A DNA stretch of 64,000 bases from Branchiostoma floridae (taxonomy: Eukaryota > Chordata > Leptocardii > Amphioxiformes > Branchiostomatidae): the NCBI RefSeq assembly GCF_000003815.2, contig NC_049984.1, forward strand, positions 24,461,263-24,525,262, read 5' to 3'. The notes beneath the pieces are model-generated. The model worked only from the letters and a program-made list of their open reading frames with translations. It did not search any database and had not been told where the DNA came from. The translations under genes and the position numbers were made by a program. Positions 23,701 through 32,100 of this stretch are shown piece by piece (positions within the stretch are counted from its first letter, which is position 1; every line of letters starts with the position of its first letter).

Positions 23701-24912
23701 CTCTCTTCTTATTGATTTAGATATTATATCCAGTTATAAATCAAAATGACAAGAACATTTCACTGCATTTTGCTTATTTCATTGCTTTTGTATATATAGT
23801 ATTTTCTATTTTCATACGTCTTTTTATGTCGCAAAATAATCATATGCACTTGTATAGTTTAGTATGGTAAATCTACAAAACAAGGGATGATATTTTTTTT
23901 AATGAAAACCAACTTCATTTGTCTGTTGGACATGTAACTACAGTAACTTAAGCTATATGTGCATCAGGGTAAAGTTAATCCTGAAAGTAAATAATTTTCG
24001 ACTTACCAAAACAATGTAGTATCCATTTTGTAGTTGCAGTTGAAACCTTAGATTGCAGCATTTTTAAGGTAAACTTATTTTTTACAGCCTCTGATAGGCA
24101 TTACATTTGATAACACCAGTGAACTACCAGAAAACATTTACTCTTTAGGAGGACTATCTACAGGGACTCAGGCCGGTATTGGGGTAGGAGTGGCGATTGG
24201 CTGCATGGCTCTGGCAGGAGTTGCGGCTTACTTCTTTGTTGTGAAGCGGAAGAAACGACCTGGTAGGGATAAGGATGACGCAGGTATGGTTAAACGTAAA
24301 GTGATTTGTCAGTTTAGCAAAACAAGCAAAGAAACAAAGTTTTGTATAGTGGCACAAGGCAGTGAAGCTCAGTTGAGCAATTGGACCGCTCTGCTATCAG
24401 AAAAATACCGATATTTAAATATAATGATTAGCCCACTCCATTGCAATACTATATCAAATAAATGTTAGCCCTTATTGTTATGTTAACTAAGATGTTAAGC
24501 TTGATTCTATACCTCTGTTTTGTACTTTGTGTCATAGTTTGTAATAGTGTGTAGCCATATATATACATTGTACCGTGTACAATTGTAGTGCAATAAAGTT
24601 CTTCATGTAAGTTTTGTGATCTCACAAAAATGTAACGTCAGCAATTGGTAAAAAGTACCGGAATAACACTAATATGACTTTCCACATTTTCCCAGACACC
24701 AGGGACCCTAGCCTGCTGATAGACATTATGAAAACGTGGCACATCCGGGCAAAAGGGTGGCGTCACAACCACCCGGAAACGAAAGTGACGACTACGACTA
24801 CGAAGTTCCCATGGAAACCGGCCACCCAGCGTCCCCACCACCCCAGCCCAGTGGTGACTACCAGGAGCTGAGGCCTGCCATCTACCAGAGTCTGCAGAAA
24901 CACCAGTCTTAA
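11774..24912 (+). CDS. Immunoglobulin-superfamily type I membrane receptor
   Basis: Exons, all phase 1-1 after the first: signal peptide 11774-11822; V-set Ig 18476-18805 (intact copy; a truncated one is at 12621-12918); Ig2 19351-19653; Ig3 21939-22280; stalk 22846-22884 and 23566-23601; transmembrane 24149-24283; tail about 24697-24912. The V-set exon shows the expected Cys, Trp and the DDERQYKCAV pattern. Ig2 ends DEGTYSCEA. Ig3 has TFTCTST...GWSLTE with a later Cys. The transmembrane segment (GIGVGVAIGCMALAGVAAYFF) is followed by basic KRKKRP. The tail contains YENV, YEVP, YQEL and YQSL, which resemble SH2-docking sites, so a signalling immune-type or adhesion receptor is likely (inference). 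The tail frame does not join the transmembrane exon cleanly, so one micro-exon or indel is unresolved. Confidence 0.75.
12621..12918 (+). pseudogene. Truncated duplicate of the V-set Ig exon
   Basis: It is about 97% identical to 18476-18773 and has its own acceptor (gttattgcag). It runs open to the codon before the 3' end, where the retrotransposon's terminal repeat begins. The last ten codons and the donor site are missing. Read-through would end within the element at 13030. Exon 1 can splice in phase to either copy; only the second can splice onward. Confidence 0.8.
12919..13043 (+). repeat. Left terminal direct repeat of the DIRS-like element
   Basis: 125 bp, begins tgtggatctttgggc and ends gagcaggctgca. 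It contains a run of ten C before GGGG. It matches 18332-18454. Confidence 0.85.
13109..14137 (+). CDS. Gag-like protein of the DIRS-like element
   Basis: 342 codons. The N terminus carries a CxxC-type cluster (CSGCGEPLSCHKAGQYGKHC, residues about 12-31). A Glu/Ala-rich coiled-coil-like stretch follows (about 55-90). The C terminus has a Cys/His cluster (CYKYTKGECSSTSCRYAHYC and a following CxxC...H...C, about 288-330) resembling a CCCH zinc finger. Such proteins package element RNA. The start is the first ATG after the left terminal repeat (66 bases on). The frame is intact. Confidence 0.75.
   Translation: MGRTPKRVKKCSGCGEPLSCHKAGQYGKHCQGVAKDPPADKQPIELEDPNPKSAMDVLEQRKAELEKAIAEAELRNEVAALEKRLGALKSSGPTPPSGEAKQTGPKVSTSAEEAATLGAALHLGPGDLTLDHLRMNKELVTRVNENYPDLEFVTPDSKKAPAKGKTKLLSPENFVFNSQSAEAPKYEDLSAEEFLSGSMGLLLSPNLPTWEARGRMALLQFACHRLARYRWPVVRAFHHAAINQALRDPTKWNNDWTELKDYYFDGDPDNLKGNNNTTGKPKTTVRTCYKYTKGECSSTSCRYAHYCSYCLDTTGQKYKHAESTCRRRGEKTTTKKEDSTTD
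14201..16834 (+). CDS. Reverse transcriptase-RNase H ORF, interrupted by one in-frame TAG
   Basis: The frame 14201-16108 and the frame 16181-16834 are the same; only a TAG at 16106-16108 separates them, and the codons between are RT-like (LLGKLQF...GRLFISRM). The first 300 or so residues are a Ser/Asp-rich extension with a repeated PCQEG motif. RT follows with KSDLSRAYRQLY (motif A), FGIRTGSHLCQR (motif B) and YLDD (motif C). RNase H shows SSDA, NSLELL, CDNEA and DNRLADHLSR, giving its acidic residues. It makes cDNA from the element RNA and degrades the template. Either the stop is a disabling mutation, is read through, or is a sequencing error. Confidence 0.85.
16831..17841 (+). CDS. Tyrosine recombinase of the DIRS-like element
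   Basis: 336 codons. The catalytic set is visible: Arg in LLRKSN (about 158), Lys in KWSKTRQ (about 196), HSFRR (His277, Arg280), Trp in LGDW (about 303) and Tyr in AYEVYLD (308 or 311). This enzyme replaces a DDE integrase in DIRS-order elements and inserts a circular cDNA. The frame opens with GTG overlapping the RNase H stop, and a cttttttcag-like acceptor (tgattttttcag) sits just there, so expression by splicing is possible. A first internal ATG is far downstream, so the true start is uncertain. Confidence 0.85.
   Translation: MIFSGPASQLCLLDRQVAASKRSAFATGTYNNLRTQWRSFLLFCEYFGLPALPTDVPTLARYAQFLSRSCKSPDTIKIYVHGVRQLHLFHGLTAPPANAFDLKLVLTSLSRHSAHVSQQKLPITPSILLRLRSLLDLRRPLHATLWAAFCVGFFTLLRKSNLVPPSGTAFSPDKHLARESIQLTADGLMVHVKWSKTRQFRQRVLQLPVSAIPGHPLCPRQAVLNMLHLLPAKDSSPAFLVPASGGGLVSLTHATFVSHLKTLLEAAGLPSAQYSGHSFRRGGATFAWRCGADSNTIKLLGDWSSDAYEVYLDSSLEQRRSFGKHLADTISRGLLG
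17842..18331 (+). other. 3' non-coding region of the DIRS-like element
   Basis: About 490 bases between the recombinase stop and the right terminal repeat. I see no ORF and no copy of the left-end sequence here, so the split-repeat arrangement of PAT/Ngaro elements is not evident. Confidence 0.6.
18332..18454 (+). repeat. Right terminal direct repeat of the DIRS-like element
   Basis: 123 bp with a C run of eight. It is followed by only 21 bases (cccaccc...cttgcag) before the second V-set exon, so the element supplies nearly all of that exon's upstream intron. Confidence 0.85.
20076..20462 (+). pseudogene. LINE reverse-transcriptase C-terminal fragment
   Basis: Open from about DKYLELCDFEQRS to a stop at 20462. 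It contains HPLGIEKGRYMKLPVSERIC followed by KYCPSN...DNECHFISNC, the CxxC...HxxxC cluster that ends many non-LTR retrotransposon ORF2 proteins. Everything upstream (endonuclease, RT core) is missing, as in a 5'-truncated insertion. It lies in the intron between Ig2 and Ig3. Confidence 0.7.
20573..21615. mobile_element. DNA transposon with about 90-bp terminal inverted repeats
   Basis: 20573-20662 and 21524-21615 are inverted copies sharing gcaccaggcct, ggtcaccaaaaaaagtgccca and ataaactcat. An extra, more diverged copy of this end lies internally near 21345-21385. Inside is a Tc1/mariner-like transposase relic. Confidence 0.65.
20840..21165 (+). pseudogene. Tc1/mariner transposase relic
   Basis: The frame reads SVIVWGGITAIGKTRLVTIPG, then NFNVVR, a stop, RDAILHP and, further on, RTIADYLQDAGVQS. 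This is the VWGGI...G...NFN..RY.dIL.P block of Tc1/mariner DDE transposases. It has several stops and a shortened DNA-H region, so it is dead. Confidence 0.65.
22468..22595 (+). repeat. (GTGA)n microsatellite
   Basis: About 32 units, some of them gtgact variants, lie in the intron after Ig3. It translates as a long THSL repeat on the minus strand, which explains the open frame there. Confidence 0.9.
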
Positions 24913-25043
24913 GAAACACGGTTAAATGCATCAGTTCCTAAATACTAGAAAAAACAGTCATGTTGGAGGTGAAGATATCCCTTGGCCAGGTGCATATACC
25001 AAAATGTGCGTTATTCTAATTAATACCAAATATTTGCATAATC

Positions 25044-25049
25044 AATAAA
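25044..25049 (+). promoter_or_regulatory. Poly(A) signal of the Ig receptor gene
   Basis: AATAAA 132 bases after the stop at 24912. An earlier AATAAA at 24592-24597 lies in the preceding intron and could end a read-through transcript that stops at 24468. Confidence 0.5.
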
Positions 25050-25361
25050 GACATTACATAGTTCTTTTGTGGTCACTTCATGGTAGAGACTTCATATTGG
25101 AGATATATAGGTTGCTTGAGGACAGGTGAATACAATGAAATACATCTTATGTCAAGACTCAGGTATATGCAATAATGCGAATACAAGGGGCCCAACCCTC
25201 CTTGTCTGAAACAAGTTCAACTATCTTATTACCACGTAATTACGTTAATATTGATACTATGAATGGAGTTATGTATCAAACTCGTGTACTCATATCATTC
25301 TGAAACTGCATTTTGAGATTTATACCAATCAACTTCTAAAATGTCATGTAAACCCGTTTTT

Positions 25362-25527
25362 TTTGGGGGGGGGCGAAATCGCTAAAGGGGGGCGAGGTCG
25401 GGGGGCGAGATCACTAGCCGGGGAGGGCGAGATCGCTAGTGATTTCGCCCCGGGGGGGGGGGCGAGATCGCTAGTGATTTCGCCCCCGGGGGGCGAGATC
25501 ACGGGGGGGGGGGGGGGCGAGATCGCT
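25362..25527. repeat. G-rich palindromic repeat cluster
   Basis: Five to six copies of ggcgagatcgctagtgat/ttcgcccc are separated by runs of up to 15 G. Copies in both orientations alternate, so the strand can form hairpins and G-quadruplexes. It is 3' of the Ig receptor gene. The open frames over it are low-complexity artefacts. Confidence 0.75.
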
Positions 25528-25814
25528 GTCACACCGGTACCCATGGAACTGCTAGCTAACTGCAATGGCACACAATTGGGCTTTGTCTGGAGTAAATGTC
25601 TCTTAAGACGTGTGTGAAGAAGATCCATTGATTGATTGATTTGTCGACTTGACTTACTTTATTTTTTCTATTGTGAATGCCTCATTTAATAACGTTTGGA
25701 GTCACTGTTTGCTTTTACTGCAACAAAATGGAGAAGTTTGTGTGTGCGCGTTTTTATTTCATGAGTCAATGATGCCTTTTATGTATACAAAGGTAAAAAC
25801 TGGTCAAAGTAGTG

Positions 25815-26220
25815 GCTAAAATGTGTATTGAAAGCTTGGGCGGCAGCAGTGTGTAGTTGGTTTGTACATGTACATACTTGCACTCTTTTTATATTTTATC
25901 ATACTATATATAGCTTTTGTACTTAATTTTGAAGCGGCAACTATGACAATTGAATGTACCAACATTCACATATACCTATATTGCTCCGTGATGATTATAA
26001 AGCATGCTATAGAACAGCAATTTGAATTAAAAAAAACTATACATGTTTATAACTCATGATCAGGTCTTTTCCCTGGTACTGTAAAACAATGTAAACCTAG
26101 TTAAACTGCAGGAATTTGCACACAAAAACAATCAGTACGTTATCATTGAAACAGTCATTTATTTCATAGTAATATTCAATTCTCTAAAGCTAGAGAATGA
26201 AACATACGAGACACGTATCA
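25815..26220 (+). repeat. Right copy of the repeat flanking the Ig receptor gene
   Basis: Same motifs and orientation as 10866-11280, with scattered indels. It lies about 0.8 kb past the poly(A) signal. Confidence 0.5.
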
Positions 26221-26329
26221 TTAATATGACAGTACTCGTTATTTCATGTCATATATGGTGTTCGTCTGGACCCTTCGAAACGCCATTTCCTGCATTTTCA
26301 GGGGTTCTATCTGGCATTTGACTTCGTGT

Positions 26330-26525
26330 GTATAGTATAACGGGTTACGAAGAATTTCTTGGTAACGCTTAACGGCGAATTCGGGATAACAAATAACGAT
26401 TAACGTTGAATTAAAACGACCAATAACGCTTCACGAAGAATATATTGATAACGATTAACGTTGAATTAGAGCGGGTCGGTAACGATTAACGGTGAATTAA
26501 AATGGCTCATAACGCTTAACGGAAA
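26330..26525 (+). repeat. Degenerate minisatellite, aacgattaacg type
   Basis: Six or so repeats of taacg(a/c)ttaacg(g/tt)gaatta with a period near 30 bp. Confidence 0.7.
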
Positions 26526-26679
26526 AAGGCATGCAGGCCCTCCTATATGACTGGATCACACTGTGACCACCATAGCCTGGTATCCAGTGACTTTGTAGCT
26601 CTTTTAATAGTAATAGCAATTTACTTGAGGAAAAACTAGATCAGTGACAATCCTTCCAGAGGCCGGGTGACGGAAGGCA

Positions 26680-26775
26680 GGTGTAATAGGCCGACCCTGA
26701 CTGATCACAATCATTGGTTCAACCAATGAGAGAATAGCAATTAGTGGTTCAACCAATACAATGAGGGAGTGGCTG
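26680..26775 (-). repeat. ATTGG-pair dispersed repeat, copy 1
   Basis: It reads tgatcacaatcattggttcaaccaatgagag...caattagtggttcaaccaat. This is the same family as the copies at 55.1-55.9, 59.8 and 63.1 kb, with two closely spaced CCAAT/ATTGG pentamers. Confidence 0.5.
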
Positions 26776-26996
26776 CATGTCCGTCACATACTTGCATTTT
26801 TATGTCTCTCGGGCTGGGGATATATTTGCGATATGGGATCCGTATATAATATTCTGTTGTTATATCTTATTGTCATTGTCATTAAAACACAGTTATCATA
26901 TTGATGGGGGTGAGGTATGCAAAGGTAGCCTTGCCTGGTAGCCTTGCCTGGTAGACAGGTCATCTTTTTCAGGAACCCCAATATTTGTTTTGACAG

Positions 26997-28556
26997 GAAG
27001 TCGCATCACGGAAGCATCTGTGTCAAAGGTCAGCTTCAGAGGCGATGTTGTTCCAGGGAAGCATCCAGGTAATGTAAACTATGGTTGATGGTCTCAGCAT
27101 TAGATGTATTATCTGTAATCAATTTGGTCATTATCTAATGCATACTGAGCTAAATGCGATTGTGATATGATCTGATATAGCTAGGCGACCGTCGACGTTG
27201 GGGTAGGTGAATTAAGGGTGGGTGGGGGGAGGGTTGTAGGAGTGGCTCTTCTTTGATATTTAAACCGTCGTATCGTATCGTATATAAGGGGCAATATCGC
27301 AAGGAAAAACGAATACATAGCGTTGAAAAACGATCAGCAAACAATCTGGGCATCTTAGGACAGGGCGCATCTTAGGGTGGCCCCCGTTATATCTGGTGTA
27401 TTATTATGCAGCTAGTTAAGGTACCCGATTTTGAGTAATGAGGCTGATAATTTACGTGCTAGAGGCACGTGCACCTCCTCGAAAATGGCCGTTTTACGTC
27501 CCTACCGAAAGACGAATTTGTGAATTCTTGGACAAGAATAAGAGATAAAATTTGTTGTTAATGACCCGCCTATTCCTCGGTGTATATGGTGAGATAACGC
27601 CTGGCCATTTGCTATATCACCACCTCATAGATCCACCTCGGTCGGTTCGTTACGGGTTGCTAGGGTATCAATTTCTTTCCCATTGTTAGGCGCGATCGGC
27701 AAAGTATCAGGTTACCGTTGACCTTGAACGTTACATTTTGGTAACTGCAAAGAAAATTTAAATAAGATAAGATAGGCGACTTTTTCTTTTACTTTTTCTT
27801 GCACAGTCAGCCAGCCAGCTTTTAATAAAGTTATATAACCCCAACCCCCAGGGTGTGATTAACTACATGTATATAAAGAAGGTTAAAATCAACCTCCCTT
27901 AAGGTGTGATCTTGTACGCTAGGTGCAAAAAAAGACTGATTGACAATCACTTTTTTTTACTAATCAACAATTAAACAGATTAATTACCACCTGTGTAAGA
28001 AAGATATATACCTAATGAGATTAGTACATTAGGTCTCATGATTGACAGACCTGTTGAAGTTACATGTTAACAGTTAATCAGAATATTATTCATTACTGGA
28101 CAGCAATGCCAATTGACTTTCATTGAATAAGCCCTTTCACAGAGTTCTGAACACATGTGCAGTGACAGGAAATCTAGGTAATATGTCAAAAGTAAAGGCC
28201 CTGAAAAATCAAACAAAACCCGTCTGGACGTTGTTTATGCAAATCAAAACAATGGTCAAGACAAGGGCTGTTTTCTGTTTCGAGGTCTTGACAATCATTA
28301 CCTAGAATTTCTGTTGCGGCACATGCATCCTGATCTCTGACATTATTGACATAATATCCCATAGGAAGGTAACCCATTGTACATATATTACTTTATACAA
28401 TGTTATGGTATTTCTGTATATGGTATACACTGTTATGGTATTTTCTTGATTATCGTTGAATTGACATTAACATGGCTATGCCTTATAGTACTGACCAAAT
28501 TTCATCAAATTTATTTTTTAGGAATTCCCAGGGGTAATACAAGGAGCAATGATTGA
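26997..28556 (+). CDS. Possible alternative C-terminal exons (26997-27068 and 28522-28556)
   Basis: A 72-base segment with cag acceptor and ccag/gtaatg donor is phase 1-1. A second segment after tttttttag continues it in phase to a TGA at 28556. Together they encode SRITEASVSKVSFRGD and a short IPRGNTRSND end. They could be an alternative tail of the Ig receptor (the transmembrane exon ends in phase 1) or the end of another gene. AATAAA follows at 29047. Support is splice signals and phase only. Confidence 0.3.
28167..28312. mobile_element. MITE, 'atgtcaaaggtgaaggcc' family, copy 1
   Basis: The ends aggaaatctaggtaatatg and tacctagaatttct are inverted. The interior resembles 41815-41951 and 31225-31390 (atgtcaaa.gt.aaggcc, ttatgcaaatc, gacaatggtc). 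Confidence 0.6.
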
Positions 28557-29046
28557 GCCAGAAATGGATCTGTAGCTGAGAAGTAGAAGTCAAGAAGAAG
28601 AGGAAGTTGATTTTATCCAGCATCACCACATCACTCAAGGCGTAAAAGAACCCAACACACTTATCAAGAGGAATACATCAGCCCTTGGACTGGGAGTCCT
28701 GGACTGTGCTTGGCCCAAAAACAAAAAACGCGAGCGCTACAACTGGGGGAAGAGGCCACTCACGGATCCAAGTTTTCAACCTCCTAACGGATGCTGCATG
28801 TTATGTATAACCCCAAAATTACGAATCCACCACACACCATTCGTTGGTATCTGTAACTCGCAGAGGATGCAGATATCAAAATGGTATTTGTACGAGTAAT
28901 TACTATGCTGTAGTTTATGATATGCAACATCACACTATGTGGAGAAGTACGTTCCAATGTACGTCGAAGGCATGGGAACATAAGGTCACTAAGATTGGGA
29001 ATGGCATTGGAACATAAGGTCACATAACATAAGAACATGATTGAGA

Positions 29047-29052
29047 AATAAA
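29047..29052 (+). promoter_or_regulatory. Poly(A) signal
   Basis: AATAAA, 99 bases before the start codon of SIAE copy 2. It would end any transcript using 28522-28556. Confidence 0.35.
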
Positions 29053-29150
29053 GCATTGTGCTTCAAGAAACAAGAAGAAGAAGAGGAAGACTGAACATGT
29101 GATGTACAACGTTTCTCCAGTGAACACTTACAGGCACTAGTAAGTCTGCC

Positions 29151-32100
29151 ATGCAAGACACCTCAGAAGACGAAGGAACGACTGACACCCTCCTTCAAAA
29201 CCAAAATGAGGAAATCTTTATAGTGGAGTCCAAAGGCTTCACTTCCGGAAGGCTCTTCAGAATCGCTGTAGCAGTGGCGATTTTGGTTTTAGTGATTGTT
29301 CTGGTCGCTGTTGTTGTTGTTAGTCTCGTTCATCATTCTGCCGCCAATAGCGCCACCAACAATACTACAGGTACGTTTCAGGAACCTGAGAATAAATATG
29401 TTATAATTATTTTTTCCTAAAGGAGAAAACATTGTTTTTGCGATCACTTGCACAACCTAATTTGGGGTGAGTCTAATCATATGGTTATAGCTGTATTGTA
29501 TGCAAGTTAGCTTGAAGCTGCTTGGTGGAAAAAACATTCTGCATTTTGTGTTTGTGACACCAAATACATGTAAAAAGTTACCAGTAAAACTGTGTAGCTA
29601 TGTATAGCAGGTTTACATTTTAGATGATTATATCATGCCATTTTTTTCTATTCTAAGCTCCAGGAACATTCAACTGGGCCTCCTACTATGGAAACCACAT
29701 GGTTCTACAGCAGGGGCCACACAGGGCTGTACTCTGGGGGTATGGAGAGGTGGGAGCTACTGTCAATGTTAGCATTGACACGTCTGTCAGTGTCTTCTCA
29801 AGCATGGTTCACGAAGGTATAACCCAGCACTGATATTTACCAACTCATGATCCCTTATCCTTATACCCATGAAACTCCTTTTCTCAGTAACTGTACCCGG
29901 TAGTTAAAATAAGTCCTTTGTACCCGCTAGAAAAGTTTGCCAATCCCCGCTGTATTCCGCTGTATAGCTGCGAAAATTTTTGCTGCATAGATTGAGTACT
30001 TGGGGTACGGACACTACTGGGAATTGTGACAGACCTAATCTTTGAATATTGATGTTTCTATAAGTGATACGTATCCAAAGCGACTAGAGTACAGTTAGAA
30101 AAGTGACAGTTGACTATGCCAGCATTGCTGAAAGCGACTGTTCAGTCTGTCAGTAACACCCTCGCTTAGTCACTGATAGATCATAAAGGCATTGGTGTTT
30201 TCATTACTGTAACAGTAAATGTTGGCAGAATAGCACTATAGCTAGATAATGAAGACCTTTATTGCACATTTTTGCCCCACTGGGCTAAGTACAGGTCACA
30301 CGGTAAGAATCACATATATGTAACAATGGAAACAATCATACGAGATGTGCGTCTAATCTGTTCTAGGACATTCGACTTCCTCTCGCTTCTTTGTAATTGC
30401 ATAAATGTAGCTAGCTGTATGGTTGGTTAGAGTTGGTTTATCAAAAGCTGTCAGGAATATAAATTTCTCTTTACTATTCAAGTATCTAAAGTGGGGATAT
30501 TTACTTAACACATAGTCAAATATAGCACTACCGCAAACTCCAAACCACAGCAAACAATTCATTTTCCCTCTACCTCAAAATTTGATAGTTCTGCAAACTT
30601 AATTCTGTTTGTTCTATTATTGTTAATGTCACAGGTGAAAATGGAAGGGGTGTTTGGAAGGTTGCGCTAGACCCCATGCCACCAGGAGGGCCGTACCGAA
30701 TCCAGGGCGTCCATGACACAAACGGAACATTGCAGCGGAATTTCCTTGAGGATGTGATGTTTGGAGATGTGTGGGTGTGCAGCGGGCAGAGTAACATGGA
30801 GTTCACTGTTAGTCAGGTAACACTTTCAACCTATTCAACAAAGTCTTCTTCGTTACACAACCTTCTTTTGATTCTTCCGTAAACATTTTAATGACCATCT
30901 GTCGCCTTCATCAGTACAAAATGAAACAAATACTATTGGTGCGATATGAAGTATACAGGGTCTGTGCAATCCAAACTTAACCTATTGTATTGTGACGTAA
31001 TTACTTGACATGGAATGTTCTTGAACGTGATACTTTAATTTTGTACTGATAAAGGCTACTGATGGTCATCGAAACGTTTACGGAAGAATTAAAAGAAGGT
31101 TGTGTAATGGAGAAGACTTTGTTGAATTTAAATCTACCAACCTGATGAAAGTATTTACGGACACTTTCAATCTAGTTTAAAATTTTCTTGGGCATACTGT
31201 AAGCTCACTCACATTTCCGAGTGCGCATGCCCGGCAACAGGCGTTGTGGGTAATATGTCAAAGGTGAAGGCATCTGATTTGTAACCGGTTGTAGTCTTGA
31301 CCATAATAATGCCTTGATTTGCATAGCAATATTTAGATGTAGTTTATGTCATAGAGGTCCACACCTTTGACAATATCTGTCGGCATGCACATATTATGCA
31401 CACTCGTAAGTGTGAACTCACTCACTATCCAATGGATTGTTGTATTGCAATTGAAATTTTGTTTGTAGTTTTTCTTTCCATCAGCCCACCCACAGCTATT
31501 AAAGGATTTGTTGGCAAGGCAAAATATCATAACCCCCATGCATACCCTTGGGTCCAGAAAAGGTTTTCCAGGCCTGACAGACAGCCTGAGCTTTTATCAT
31601 TAGCCAAGGGTCTGCATGGGGGGTCCCAACAACGCTTTACATTGGGTTCAAAAGAGTACAATCAACCTAGAAGTACTAGTACAATTAGTAGTAGTAGAAT
31701 CCAATATCTAATGATTATACTGCTGCTGGGATCCCTGACACAAGGATAGGCAGCAGTCGGCTAGTCTTCACCGCACTTCCATGCCGCGCTATGTCCAGAG
31801 GGCTCTGACCTTATTACTGTAACACTAAAATTAAGGCAATCACCCAAAATTTGATCTCCCCATTACATATTAGATGAATTTCCCTCAGAATTACGGGAAA
31901 TGAAAAAGGCTACTTTAATGCTTTATGGAACAAGAGATTATGCAGACCCTCTTAAGGTCTCATTAATGTATTACTCCGCTAGTGGGGACCCTAAAAGAGA
32001 TCCGAGCCAAAAATGAACGGCTGCACGGACGCATGTTTTTAGCGGTGAGAAATTCCCTTTTAGCCAGCGGAACTGATCTCAAAAGTTAGATTGGTGAAAG

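Noticed and set aside
25344-25628. Pro-rich and Gly-rich frames
   Set aside because: They come from the G-run palindromic cluster.
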